Shown: positions 35,851-48,075, numbered from the stretch's first letter. The stretch: DNA of 64,000 nucleotides from Siphonodentalium dalli (GCA_032622095.1 CP136067.1:126145030-126209029), one strand, 5' to 3'. Notes: generated by a model not told the origin, from the sequence alone. Translations and numbers: made by a program.

Positions 35851-38660
35851 GCAGGTGAATGTTGTATGGAATGAAGGTGCTCTCTGTGTTAGTGCTGTCT
35901 GTCTTCAACTTATTTGATAATTGCGTAGCTGTGTGTTGACACTCTGTAATGCTAAGAGAGTGGTGGATATGTCGAATTGAGTGGTGAAACTCTCCAGGGT
36001 GTAAAGTTTATTTTCGGCTCTGATCAGATCGTTAATAAATAAGATACCCTTTCCTTCTACTCGCTACTATTTATTGGGTTTTTATTCATACGGAGTTCAT
36101 TATGGTTCAGGACAGTCTGAGTAACTAGGGGTGAATAATAGTTTGGCATATTTTTCAAGCAGCTCTTCCATGTCATAAGGACGTCGCGACAGAAAGGGTT
36201 TTCAGTTTAGGATCGAACAGTGTTGATGTATATGGAGCCATAAGTCGACAGCAAAGTGTAAGAAATTTATCGTGATGTAAATCTCAACCAGCGGGTGACT
36301 TTGTGATACATATGTGCATCCAGGTTATTTTTAGGGCATCGATGAACTAGTTTATATTAACCATTTTAGACTTCATATTCATAACACCTGCAGAGCTGTG
36401 CACGACTGACCCTATCCCATGTGTTGTTCATACACATTTGAAGAGAGTTCTATTAATTTCGTCGAGGATATTTTGCTTTGGATTTGGGAAGGATGGGAGA
36501 ATGTACACAATATCTGGAATGACAATATACTTGATAATTGCTATTCTACCGTGGTTGTGATATGTCTATGTTCCCATTTGTCTATTAGCATTTTCAAGTT
36601 GTCGATCTTATCTCTGAAATTATTTTTTTTATATTTCTGACATGTTGGTGCTGTATTTAATTCCGAGGACTGAATGTGTTCAAAATTTTGAGTTTGCATT
36701 CCTTTCAGTGAACTGGTGTGTTCATTTTCAGCGAGCCCAGCTAGTTGGTATTTGTCTATATTAGCCTTCAGGCCCGACATAGTAGATAATGATTCAAGCA
36801 CGGATAGAGACTCTCTGGGGCCGGCCTCGCTCCCGCATAGTACGAGTGTGGTGTCGTCGGCATATTGGTTTATTTTGTACTGTCCCCCATCGATGGTGAT
36901 ACCGGTATTTTCTTATTTCCTCTTATCATTTCAGTGAATATATCAGCGCATACAAGAAAAATATATGGTGACAACGGGTCACCTTGCAGCCTCTCGGTGG
37001 CTTGAACAATATGACAAGTTGCCATTAGCAACGGCAGCTGATTGAATATCTCCAATATTAAGTTTGTCTAAGCATTGTTCGATGAACGACCAGGAAACCG
37101 TATCATATGCTTTCTCGAAATCAACAAGTAGAAGCATACCAGCGATGTTCCGTTTGTCAGTTTCATATAAAATATATATTATACGTGTACTGTCACAATA
37201 AAGCGGCCCGGCATATACCCTATCTGATCCTCGTTTATAATGGAACAAAGTAGTTTCTTCATGTGGTCAGCAATACATGCGGATGCTAGTTTGTTAGAAA
37301 CATTTCGTAGTGTAATTGGGCGCCAGTTCTTTATATATTTCCTGTCTGTGTCGTCTTTTTTGGGGATCATGGTTATAACTCCTTGTTTCTGCATGATGGA
37401 CAGCTCGCCTTTTTGAAAACAATGATTCAACGACTTGAATACATACGTACATATTTCCTGCCAAAATATTTTATATAATTCGACCGTAAACCCCGTCGGA
37501 ACCAAGTGATTTTCCATTTGTTTTATTTCTAAGAGCTCCTGTTAGTTCTGAGAGAGACACTTCCCCTTCAACAATACATGATGATTGGTGTGGGGTAAGC
37601 AGGGTAACTCTAATGTCAAGTGGTATTTCTTTCGCATCACAATTGGTTGACGAAGGTTTTACAGAGTAAAACTCAGCGCCAAAGTATTTGGCAGATTCAA
37701 CAATTTCCATGGGTTCACAAATTTGTTGACCGTTGCTGTCTATAAATTATTTAATGGTTTTTTAGATGATATTTCGTTTTTCCATTTTAAAGAAATATTT
37801 CATAGGTTTTTCTCCCTCCTTCATATATTTAATTCTCGTTCGGACTAAGTGGCCATCAATTTTATATTTCCGATTTTTTTCCAACTCAGTATCTCTGATA
37901 CTTTGTAATATGTCAGTCGAATTGGTGCAATTTGAGTCACATAATTTTTTTTCGGCTTCTGTTTTATTTATAATCAAACGTTTTTTTCTTTATTTATATG
38001 ATCATTCTCAACGCGAGTGGAAAACTGAATGGTTTTACCCATGATATCTAATAACAGTGTGTCGAGGAATACAGATGATGGGACGGTAAGTGAGCATTCG
38101 GTGTCATAGTTACTGTATCGTTCCACATTTTCTTTATTTGTTTGTTTGACTAATTCCTGGTACTCTTTGTTCAATGGAAGAGAATTATTAAATTTCCACA
38201 ACCCACGTTGATTTTATTAAACTGTAGAATCAATTTGATGATGGAGTGGTCCGTGTGGTAACCAGGAAGAATATCTGAATTATCTGACATAAGACTCATA
38301 AGAACGGACGGTATAAAAAAGAAGTCAAGTCAAGCCATTTTAAGGGGAGATGTACTTCGCCATGTATACCGTTTTGTGGAAGGGTGTGTAAATCGCCATG
38401 GATCTACCAATTCTTGACTACTCAATTGTTCTATTTCGGCTTTCGCTTTAAGATTGTTGACATTAACGTGTATTGTGTCGATCGAGTGGTCCTGGACTAA
38501 ATTCCAATTTCCACAGATTAAAATTTGAGTATTGCCAATCTCGAATATTTTGTCGTTTATATCTTTGTAAAATGTTGGTTCATCGTTATTGGCCCCATAT
38601 ATAACAGTCAGTGTGTGCTGAATATCATCAATAGTAGTGTCACGTATTAAAAATTAGAAT
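35850..38660 (-). pseudogene. Decayed L1-like LINE (endonuclease and reverse transcriptase)
   Basis: Reading the minus strand from 38660, endonuclease text appears first (ILICGNWNLVQDHSID, then DPWRFTHPSTKRYTW). The catalytic GDxN block reads GNWN, with the Asp lost. The spacer follows (RTRIKYMKEGEKPMKYFFKM near 37800), then ELTGALRNKTNGKSLGSDG, ITMIPKKDD with NWRPITL, and EDQIGYMPGRFI. Motif A is LLLVDFEKAYDTVSW. QGDPLSPYIFLVCADI and the catalytic NQYADDTTLVLCGSE come next, then weak C-terminal text down to about 35900. Several stops and frameshifts interrupt it. The GKSLGSDG, KAYDTVSW and GDPLSPYIF forms favour the L1/Tx1 group. It is full-length-like but dead. Confidence 0.88.
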
Positions 38661-40667
38661 TGATCAAACAGTATTCCAATAAAATTGAATTTAAAAACAA
38701 ATTCTGCCCTGATTGCACACACAAATGAAAAAAAATATTTCGAATATATATAGTCTATTGGCTACTTACCTTAAATGCTAAAATTGCCTCACATTAAATT
38801 ACCCGAGTAATACGACTTATATCCTGCAAAATCTCGTCCAACGCATGGCTGTATATACCAAGGGAATTCAACTGTAACAGTTATAAACATAGTGTGTGGG
38901 CAAAGCTTTATAAGGGTGGATACACACATGATTGTAATGTCTGTATGTAAAATACATGCATTTTACATGGCCACACCAATAATTGACAAAATTAATCACC
39001 TGCGCGCGAGAGGTCAATTTCACAAGTGAGTAGTTATAAGCCATTATCAAACAAACTGCCATCAAGAAACTTCAGGCCAGTCATAAACATGTCTTCTTTC
39101 ATGGATGCCGAAATGAGTAATTCTTGTCTGATATATGTTGCTGTTTTTCACGAGTTATAATTCATTTCGAAAAGTGGATTAGAGCCGGTCGATGTTATAC
39201 TTGATTTGTTTCTGTCATTTCTTGGAAACAGGGTCATCCAAAACAAAAATAAAATATGCAGAATTCTTTTATAGGATGATACCGGCTTGTTGAGATTTCT
39301 CTGATAATTTAAGAGCGAGCTCATGTGATAACATTAATTCAATTGGGATTGCAAATATTCATTATAGCACCAAAAAATAATGCAGGTACAGCGTTGAAAT
39401 TAAAAAGAGTGACACCCCCCCCCCCCCCATTGATATCTATGTTTCTCAAGCCAAAGGTTGAGCAAGCTCCTAACTGTCACAAGCTTGAATTATAACATTT
39501 TCGACCATAATCCATGAGGAGGGGCTGGTTCTCGAAAGCTTCCAATAACTAAGGGAGTTAATTGAATGTATCAGCCGGGATATGTGGGCAAGAATTACAA
39601 TATAATGTTTTACTTAAATATTCCATAGTTGTAAATTTTGCGTATACATGTATAACTGTATAACACAAGAGAGGAAAGGTGACGTAGTTGGGAACTCGTA
39701 TATAGCTAGGCAACCCTTTCGCCGAATGAAGACAAACAGCAACACCATGCATTCAAATTTAAAGCTGTATAATATGTTCATAATTATATGAATAGCATAA
39801 ATTGCTGCATATTAGATTAATCACTCGTAGAAAACAGACACGACAGACATGACTACGATATTTATAAAGCAGGGTGTCAGGACACCCCCGTCGAGAAAAT
39901 ATACAATGGTGAATTCGGTAGCTTCTGAAATAATATAGCTCCCCGTGCATGTTGGGGGTCATAGCCCCCTGCGTTGGGGAAGAGGCCATCACTGGTATTA
40001 ACATCAATATAAGACTGACAATGATTTAAACAGAACGTCGACCATTTGAGTTATCGCGCGAATAATTATTTTAAGCGGCCTGACGACTTCGTCCCAGTCA
40101 ACGGCTCTTCGGCGGTTCAGAGTTTAACTCACTGTGGTCAAACACAGTCGCAATGATTGGGTTGTCAGCGGACACATATTACAGGGTGTGTATGATCCAT
40201 GTAAAACGCCAAATACACGATATTTACAGAGATTACATACATGTGTGTATCCACCCTAAACCCCCCTTAGTAAATACGGCCAAAACGTACTCCAAAACTA
40301 GTTAATGAGAAAATTGACCGTTGCATATTCATACATATCCATTTCTATCCACACAACTAACACATATCTGTTTATTCGTTGGAATCCATATCTATATCTA
40401 AATTCAATTTAAATATTAATCTAATCTGAAAATTATAGTGAAATGTTTAAATTCTTTATGTAGCCATTATTAATTGTATTCTGTCAGTCAGGGGTGCCGG
40501 GTAGACGGCCATCATAGGCCACGGCACTCCACACAATACGTATACTAATTGACTTATACTTATATTATAATTTATTAATGTATATTGTAATTCAATTGAG
40601 TATTTGTCACTAAAAACAAGCATTCTGATTGGCCGAGAGCGGCTAACTTTAGTTTTCGATTCACCGA
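38661..40667. other. No gene recognised; poly-C tract
   Basis: A C-only run lies at about 39415-39428. Several open frames of 60-80 codons on the minus strand have no similarity I recognise and no splice context. Confidence 0.35.
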
Positions 40668-40890
40668 CATCGGCCGCTTCAGCGTGCATCAAATCTGAAT
40701 GTAGCACGGTCAAATTGCATCGGCGCAGAACGAGTAGCGAAACGAGCACACCCGCGCGTTGTTGTCTATAGATACAGTTCATCGGCCGCTTCAGCGTGCA
40801 TCAAATCTGAACGTGGCACGGTCAAATTTCATCGGCGCAGAACGGAGTAGCGAAACGAGTCAACCCGCCCCACAGGAAATGGTTACGGAG
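40668..40890. repeat. Two tandem copies of a 112-bp unit
   Basis: CATCGGCCGCTTCAGCGTGC starts at 40668 and again at 40780. Both copies contain ATCAAATCTGAA, GCACGGTCAAATT and CATCGGCGCAGAACG. GC is higher than in the neighbourhood. Confidence 0.9.
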
Positions 40891-41040
40891 CAGTCTTCCG
40901 AGTAACGCAATGAACAAACCCAATGATTTGTGCACGGTGACAACGGCGAAATGAAAGTCTCGATTCGTGTCATGAAAATGACTAAATTATACTTTTTATA
41001 CAGTTTTTTTGCAAATTCCTTGCTATATTGAATTACAATG

Positions 41041-41183
41041 GAGATAAACGTACCCTGTTTCGTTGTACATTCTGGGATTCGAGCATGAAAACAGTTTGTG
41101 AACTCGCCGGCAAGCCGGCTCGTTCACAAACTGTTTTCATGCTCGAATCCCAGAATGTACAACTCAACAGGGTATGTTTATCT
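41041..41183. repeat. Long palindrome P4 with CTCG/CTCG centre
   Basis: Arms of about 65 nt (including TTGTACATTCTGGGATTCGA and GCATGAAAACAGTTTGTGAA) are almost perfectly complementary. The centre, 41103-41122, is CTCGCCGGCAAGCCGGCTCG: direct CTCG pairs around a CCGG-CAAG-CCGG stem-loop. The arms are unrelated to those of P2, P3, P5 and P6. Confidence 0.92.
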
Positions 41184-41837
41184 CCTAAATGTATTGTGAA
41201 ATAAAATATTATCCTATCCTAAAAAAATCCGTTTTCTGGAACAAAACCGCCACACATCTAGATTGAGAATTATAACTGGCGAAGCGACATTCGATCTCCC
41301 CTGAGTGTTAGTATGTTTGAGTGAAAGTCATTTGTATGTTACAGTTCAAATGTCACAAAACAGTTATAAGAGTGCAAAACTCATTTACATATGCATGTGA
41401 AGAACAACTTATTGTTGCATCATGCTATCTCGTGCCAAACCAAAACACAATTAACATAACCACATGCCATCACAAGGTGTTTAAGGTTTAGGTAATTCTT
41501 GGAGACACCCTGCTCTCATTTTAACAAAAGAACACTGGACATATGCCTGTTATTGCCAGTGAAGTATAGCTGAGAGTTTTAACGTGTTGTGTTGTTATCC
41601 AGTATTTTGTAGATTGCCTTTGGTCCCAGGTGCCAAACCACCAATGCGAGGTCTACCGCGAATTCTGACATTTGAACATGACCATGTGACCAGTATACAT
41701 GGACTTGTTTACCTCTCAGTGAACCGATTGATTTAGTAATTTTTGGAAATCTACGCTTCCCACTCGATTGGTGTTCATTCAAGTGTGTAGCTACTCACCA
41801 TGTCATTAACACTTTCATGAATTGTTGCGAAAACCCT

Positions 41838-42298
41838 GTACCACACGTCGCTTCGCATATATAAGAGAATGCATTGGCCTGACAAATTTTATATTAATTT
41901 TGGAAATTATTAAAAGTATGTAAGGAAAATGAAAAACGATAACAAATTGTTTAAAGGATGTAAGAAATAATGATAAAAAATTATCACAAATTGTTAAAGA
42001 ATGTAAGATAAAAATGATAAAATTGTTAAAGAATGTAAGAAAAAATTATCAAAATTGTTAAAGAATGTAAGAAAACATAATAAATGATAAAATTGTATTA
42101 TTAGAACAAATGAAAAAAAACTGTTATATAATGTAAGAACAAATTATCAAAATTGTTAAAGAATGTAAGAAAACATTATAAAAAAGATAAAAATTGTTAA
42201 AGAATGTAAGAATAATTGATAAATAATGATAACAAATTATTAGGCCAATGCATTCTGGCGACATATGGTCGACTCGCATATATTTGGGAATACAGGTT
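41838..42298. mobile_element. MITE with internal AT-rich minisatellite
   Basis: Imperfect terminal inverted repeats begin CCTGTA and contain AGAATGCATTGGCCT (left about 41870-41884, right about 42241-42255 in inverse). Between them lie about eight units of roughly 35-40 bp based on AAATTGTTAAAGAATGTAAG. The TIR text is shared with the hairpin at 7476 and with 12027. Confidence 0.75.
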
Positions 42299-43036
42299 CT
42301 TTAATGTTGCTCCAACTCAGCTCCCGTCATCAAAGGGTTAAACATATATGTTTGTAACATATAAGGGACTATCTTCCCAAAGTTGCATCGCATTCCGAAT
42401 ACCACATCTAATGATATTCTCGAACATATCAGGGGGGACTTATCTTTGTTTATCTGTCAACTTCGTGTAACTAACTAACTAACTAATTGTTCCCACTAAC
42501 AATGTTATGTGACTGACACAGTGTTAGTCAACCTGCCCTTAAACATCTTCAACTGTATTCCTTCCACCATTACTCACTTATATACTTTACTGTCACCAAT
42601 ATGAAAGCATGAACATTCACCTTCAAATAAGGTTTAAGCTTGTCGTTGAAGACCCCAAGAAATATTCTGCTCTGTATCATTATAACTGTAATATATATCA
42701 TTATGTAATATTGTTGTTTTATTCATTATTGATAGTTCTAAAACAACGGAATTTCCCGTGCCGAAACCATTCTTATATCAAATAAAACAAAACGAATGAA
42801 GTTATTTATTAACAAACATCACTAATCGGGTAATACATGTAAGTACTAATATTTTAGTCTGAATGTGAATTTCAAAATACTTTTCAATGATTCGACCATG
42901 TCCAATGTTTACCATCAAGTTTGGATGAAACTGTGGTGTATTATTGGGTTAATTCCAATTGTATCGGCAATTAACTTGGACGGTAGTGTTTCGACAACAA
43001 TGGTTTCGACACGCCAAATATCATTACTAGCTAATT

Positions 43037-43266
43037 ATTAATAACGAAAATAAGTACAATGTCACTCTATATTTGCAATTACCTGTCGACGATAGTTGTT
43101 TTACAGTTGAACCCACTTCAAGTTTTAAGTCATTGGGTCTAATTTTTATATACATTTACTTAACTTATTCTGATCGAGTAATGTTCGGACTGGGCTGGTA
43201 GTACAGCGGTTTGTCCAGATGTAACAAACAGTAACGATCACGATTGGGGGGACAGATTCAGGTTGA
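43037..43266 (-). pseudogene. Decayed tandem duplicate of the Dpr-like Ig1a exon
   Basis: This segment is a direct copy of 43289-43515, exon plus flanking intron, placed immediately downstream on the minus strand. The corresponding exon (about 43157-43265) has lost the donor (ACTTAC on the plus strand has become ACTTAA) and carries frameshifts, so it cannot encode an Ig half-domain. Shared landmarks are GTAGTACAGCGGTTTGTCCA and GTTGTTTTACAGTTGAACCC. It records a tandem exon duplication that failed or was later lost. Confidence 0.85.
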
Positions 43267-43417
43267 GTTATTTGTCAACAAAAAACATCAATAATAACGA
43301 AAATAAGAACAATGTCACTCTATTGTTGCAATTACCTGTCGATGATAGTTGTTTTACAGTTGAACCCACTTCAAATTTTATGTCATTTGGTCTAGTTTAT
43401 TTAATGTATTTACTTAC

Positions 43418-43524
43418 CGCATTCGGACCGAGATTTCGGACTGGGCACGGTAGTACAGCGGTTTGTCCAGATGCAACAGTAATGTTCACAATTGGGCGGA
43501 CAGATTCAGGTTGGGGTTCTGTTT
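43418..43524 (-). CDS. Ig1 first-half exon, Dpr-like
   Basis: This 107-nt exon lies between a TTTTAG acceptor (phase 1) and a GTAAGT donor (phase 0) on the minus strand. It encodes TEPQPESVRPIVNITV, then ASGQTAVLPCPVRNLGPNA. That is the A-B strands of an Ig domain, with the B-strand Cys in the VLPC.V.NLG context typical of Dpr/DIP/IgLON first domains and one N-glycosylation sequon (NIT). Its phase-0 end fits only a C-strand exon, supplied by 21491-21698. Its phase-1 start also fits the phase-1 end of the Ig3 exon at 45818, where the joint would read VILY-E-TEPQ. A separate signal-peptide exon was not found in 43.5-45.7 kb. Confidence 0.88.
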
Positions 43525-43674
43525 CTAAAATAGACACCAATAAAACTGTGTACACTATGTTAAGTATAAAATGCTGCCCACTTATATCCAATCTTAATCT
43601 AGAAAAAATGAAACAAGTGATCAATGGACATTTGTCGTGGTGATGCCCAGCGTGTGGCGTCCTGTTTCCACCAC

Positions 43675-44235
43675 ATACTTTTTTCGCTTCCTTTGCTTCC
43701 TTCGTTTGTTTTTTTCGCTTCCTTCAGTTCCTTCGCGGCGAAGCAAGCGACATAATCTCAATTATTTCGATTCCTTCGCCACGAAGGAACCGAAGGACGC
43801 GAACAAATCAAACGAAGCAAGCGAAATAATCAAACGACGAAAACAAAACAAAACATCATTGTTTTTTCGTTTTCTTCGTGCGACAGTTTGTTGTTTTTGA
43901 TTGCGTTCGCGAAGTAAGCGAAGGAACCGCCGAAACACAAGACCAACAACCAAGAAACAAGTTTTTCTTGATTCCGGGTTGTTGTTGTTGTTATTGTTGA
44001 GTTCCGGTGGTTCGTTCGCTTGCTTCGGATACTTCGCCAGGCATGCGAAGGAACCTCGAAAGCGAAAAACCAAGCGAAGCAAGCGAAGTAACAATGATGT
44101 TTTTTTCGCTTTCGTCGTTTGATTTTTTCGCTTGCTTCGTTTGATTTGTTCGCTTCCTTTGGTTCCTTTGTGACTTGTCTTGTGCGAAGGAACCGAAGCA
44201 AGCGAAAAAACCAAAACGAAGGAAGCGAAACAAAC
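43675..44235. repeat. CGAAG/CTTCG low-complexity block
   Basis: Dozens of imperfect copies of GCGAAG(C/G)AA or their complements are interleaved in both orientations. They give many potential small hairpins and long artefactual frames rich in Arg, Ser, Phe and Lys. A GAT-rich stretch follows at about 44281-44365. Confidence 0.9.
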
Positions 44236-44784
44236 TAAATGGCGGAAACAGTCCACCATACGAGCGTGGCGGTAGCAACGTCGACGATGATGGTGAAGAT
44301 AATGATGACGTTGAAGTTTATGTTGATGACGGCGATCATGTTGATGATGGAGATGATGACAATAGACCACGACCGCCAAACACAACGGCCATACTGATAC
44401 TGTGTTCATATATCTGGATATATATATTGTGCATTCACTCTGTGTCAGGTTCAGCCGCACATCAATGTACTAGTAACCCATAACGTGTGTTATTGTCCTC
44501 AAATATTTGCTCAGTTGATTTACGGTGCCAACCCGATATGCGACTATATAGATATCGTCGGCGGCTAGAACAAACGCCCACATTGCAACCAGCAATACGC
44601 TAAATTGGCCTCAGATATCTGCCCGCATAGCGTTGTTTGGTAATTCGGTCAAAAGATTCGAGTACTCCTCTACACTACACGTTTCGTTTTCTGAACGCTG
44701 GACACAAAACTCCTAACAGTTTACGTGTACGTGTAGGCGAAATGACCACGTGATTCAGATGGTCTACGTTTGCAATGGCAACAT

Positions 44785-44820
44785 ATTATTATTATTGTTA
44801 TTATTATTATTATTATTATG
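44785..44820. repeat. (ATT)n microsatellite
   Basis: A trinucleotide ATT/TTA array of about 36 nt with one or two interruptions. Confidence 0.95.
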
Positions 44821-45198
44821 ATTATATATACATTTAAAACGCATTCTACAGTAAATTAGTTTCAATGCGCTTACATCAATCAATAAAAAAAATATATATA
44901 CAAGGTAAGAGATAAAAAGTAGTAAATGAGCATTAAAACATTCATAACGACCATCTGCATGTGACTAAGAAATTACTAAAAAATAAAAAACAAAATAAAA
45001 AACCAACGTCCATAAGCATGCGACTTATAAAAACAAAACAACACAAAACAAAACAAAAAAACATACGTTACAAGTTACATGTACGCGTCGCTCCATGAAC
45101 CTGACTAATAATAATAACTGAGTGAAATAATATTCAGAATGACCTGTTTCGTTTATCAATTATATTCTAGTGTCTAGAATAATACATTTGTGTCTGTC

Positions 45199-45612
45199 AT
45201 TTGCAGAATAAGGTCCCCAGAGGGTGAATTTAGTGACGCTATCCCGCATAGCGGGCTTGCATCACCAAATTCGCCCTCAGTGGACCTAATTCTGCATGGT
45301 CTCATCTGCTATGGGAGACATAGACTCAGATTGATGTTCCCAAATGGTGCAAATTGTGATGTACACTCATTGGGAACCTCGATTTTGCAAAGTGTCGTCT
45401 GCCAATTAGGGGACATAGAGAAACTAAACTAAAAAAGAAAATATTGAATCTATGTGAAGAAGTTTCTATAGATATTTGATAATAGAGAAACTGTCCAGAG
45501 AAGATGAGGCTTAAGCAAAATGAGGTCCCCAGAAGGTGAGTTTAGTGCTGCTAGTCCGCTCTACGAGATAGCATCACTAAATTCAACATCTGGGGACCTC
45601 ACTCTGCAAATG
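45199..45612. mobile_element. Double-hairpin MITE, copy 2 (most complete)
   Basis: The left end CTGTCATTTGCAGAATAAGG and the right end (inverse CCTGTCATTTGCAGAGTGAG) form outer inverted repeats of about 45 nt. Each end is itself one arm of a hairpin of about 90 bp (45207-45297 and 45520-45602). The 16135 copy has the same two-hairpin plan. Confidence 0.82.
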
Positions 45613-45760
45613 ACAGGCACCTTATTCTCAGGTATTGGGCCTCAAAAAAACTTTTTAACGACCATGTATTCGTTAGTCTGACACAGATATCAAGAAATGC
45701 CACAAATAAGACCCAATAGTTCACGAAGCTCCAGCCATGGAAGGGTTAAAGGACACAACG

Positions 45761-45832
45761 CATACGAACCATAGAGGATAATTTCATACGACCCATAGAG
45801 GATAAATTCATACGAACCATATAGGATAACGC
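45761..45832. repeat. 24-bp unit triplicated across an exon end
   Basis: Three near-identical 24-bp units (CATACGAACCATAGAGGATA on the plus strand) straddle the donor of the Ig3 exon. Each copy recreates TAT-G-GT(T)CGTATG on the minus strand, so up to three in-frame donor candidates exist. Read through, they encode repeats of GSYEFILY. Confidence 0.9.
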
Positions 45833-46114
45833 TTTTCTGATCTTCTCCAACTGGATTTCTCGCATAGCACACGTACTCGCCGAAATCATCATCCTGAATA
45901 TCGCGAATTAACAGTGTTACGCTAACTGTTCCGAACCTGTCTTTTATCTGGGATACATCCGTGCGGTACTTTAAACCAAATGATGTGATTTGTTCCCCGT
46001 CTTTCTGCCATTCGATGATGCCATATGGGAGGGCTATGGTGTCACATTCCAGGCTGACATTATTGCCTCGTTGCTGACCGATTCTCTTGTTTCGAATCAT
46101 GACTTCTGGTGGAA
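45818..46114 (-). CDS. Complete Ig exon, DIP/lachesin-like third Ig domain
   Basis: This 297-nt exon follows a CTTCAG acceptor and is phase 1 at both ends. It encodes PPEVMIRNKRIGQQRGNN (A strand), VSLECDTIALPYGIIEWQKD (B-strand Cys and C-strand Trp), GTVSVTLLIRDI (E strand), DDDFGEYVCYARNPVG (F-strand Cys) and VILY (G strand). PPEV..., EC...P and A.N..G....I.LY are the usual third-Ig signature of lachesin, DIP and IgLON proteins. The donor GTTCGT is non-consensus and lies in a 24-bp triplication. Reading through gives a stop after about 40 further residues with a fairly hydrophobic end (LCPLTLPWLELRELLG), so an intron-retention isoform is possible. Confidence 0.9.
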
Positions 46115-47353
46115 CTGAAGATCGGAATAGCACCGTATGTTTATACTACCAATTATAGCGTTCATTTTTAACAAAAATATACTGGTAGAAGAGAAATTGG
46201 ATACCTCGTGACACCTAGGTGGCTTTATGTTTGTCACATTTATGAAATATATTTCGGACAAGTGTGATGTAATGATGACACATATATGTGGATACCAATC
46301 TGTAATGTATGAAGTAGAAGATAATACACAACACATATATACAAACTAAGTCGCGGAATGAAGGACCCGAATGATAGCTGATGCTCGGATAGGTATAGGA
46401 ACCTCAAGTTGAAATGAGTAAAGTAAAGCATGAAGTGTCGGGGTGTGGTTGTTCCTTATATACTATTTGGGATGAATATTAGATGAGGTATTTGGTAAAA
46501 CACATCGATTCGGTATTGGCTCTGCCGTTATGGTCATTCCCTTTGACCATATTTGGGGGGGGGGGGGTCGACGTCATTGTGTGCATGTCTGGGCTGTGAT
46601 TAAGAAGTGTGAGGTTTCTGTAAGGAATGGAGCACTGATAATCGAGTTTGGGTTCTACTAGTATACTATACAATTAGTGCTATACGAATATAATGGGGCA
46701 TGGGTAGTTATGTCATGGGGTATGGGTAGTGATGTCACACAAGGAATTACCCTCATCCTCGAACAAAGGGTAACAACTCGATGAATGTACACTCTAAATA
46801 GCATTGGGGATAAAATTTTACCCAACACAATGGTGCATATAGCCCCACGCGAACGTTGAGTACATTGTACCCAGTGTTGGGCAATGTTTTTACTCAACGC
46901 GGGGTAACAATTTACTCAATATGGATCTCAATTAAGCGTTGGACGATTTTTGTGTAGGCTTAGGCCGTATCTAGGGCAGTTGGCACACACATGTGTCACC
47001 TGGTCAGCGGAATATAATAATGTCCTTTGATCTCAGATGACTTAAAATGGGTCTAATACATTAGTATCACATAAATGATAAGTGAAGAGCGTTTATTATC
47101 AGCTCAGACTCTATTGGTTAACAAATATAATTAAGAACTTGATTAAATAGTTACACATTGTTTTCTATAAACGACACAATCATATTATCACGCATCCCTT
47201 ACATTTATGGTGTCCATATCCCTCCCTGGACAGCATTACTTTCAACGATTCAAAGGTCGCGAAAATAACAACTGGATACTAATAACGTTGCGGAATAATA
47301 AATAACGACATCGGTTTGCCACCACAAGCAGCATAGCAAATCATCAGGACCAC
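46115..47353. other. Probable intron; small repeats only
   Basis: A G-only run lies at about 46555-46567. Around 46795-46935 a diverged inverted repeat with GGGTAA and TACCC(A/C)ACAC motifs is visible. No exon-like frames were found. Confidence 0.4.
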
Positions 47354-47803
47354 TTAAAGGTACCCAATCCGATTCGATGGTCCCCATATTATCATATTCC
47401 AACAACCACATTTAAAAAAAATGCTGCGTCAGTTATAAAAATCGATTAATTGCCCAAAAATAATGCTAAGCACAGTCAACTATAGTATAAAATTGCCCAC
47501 AACCTGTTACCTGTTATTTATCAACATTATGTTCAACGAAATTTTGCCGGTTTGTCAAAAAAGCCACTTGATTTTAGAGTTATCCATCTTCATCCGCAAT
47601 TTTACCCGAGACCGTCTTCTCGTCGACTTTTTACGGTGCCACTAAAGAGTATGGGCGGTGAAAAATAATAGAATTTCAAAAATCGATATCTGATCACTCT
47701 GATCTTTGATGTGTGGGTTCCTCGACTCGAATCATATATTTTTTACTCCCGAAGCCAAGGGAATAGAAATTTGCGAGCGTTAATTAGGATTATGCATCTT
47801 TAA
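47354..47803. mobile_element. TTAA-flanked MITE
   Basis: TTAA at 47354-47357 and 47800-47803 flank ends reading AGGTACCCAATCCGATT and, inverted, AGATGCATAATCCTAAT. These are imperfect terminal repeats. A TTAA target suits Kolobok-like or piggyBac-like elements. A truncated copy lies at 3233-3394. No transposase is encoded. Confidence 0.65.
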
Positions 47804-47865
47804 CCTGTGTGTTTATATTCAGCAGGAACACTGATCAAGCCTGCAAATATCGTGTCTCGTCATTT

Positions 47866-48075
47866 ACAGAATGAGGTCCCCAGAGGGTGAATCTAGTGAC
47901 GTTACTCCGCACTGTGGGCTAGAGTCACCAAATCCAAAAAAGTAACTACAACAATGTTCATTTGAGACTATAGTCATTATATATACTTCCCAGAAGATGG
48001 GGCCTAAGCAGAATTAGGTCCCCAGTGGGATAGCATCACTAAATTCACCCTCGGGGGACCTCATTCTGCAGACAC
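47866..48075. mobile_element. Double-hairpin MITE, copy 3 (internally deleted)
   Basis: It starts CAGAATGAGGTCCCCAGAGG and ends ACCTCATTCTGCA like the copies at 16135 and 45199. The right arm of the first hairpin, most of the spacer and part of the left arm of the second hairpin are missing. Confidence 0.8.

Noticed and set aside
3286-42247. CRISPR-like reading of short tandem arrays (for example at 41940-42230 and 21140-21484)
   Set aside because: The arrays lack unique spacers between constant repeats, and the window is eukaryotic.
43762-44460. A 232-codon minus-strand frame
   Set aside because: It lies across the CGAAG low-complexity block and its sequence is compositional (Arg, Ser, Phe, Lys). 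A hydrophobic start (MNTVSVWPLCLAVVVY) was considered as a signal peptide for the Dpr-like module, but it lies in the GAT-repeat edge without a supporting donor.
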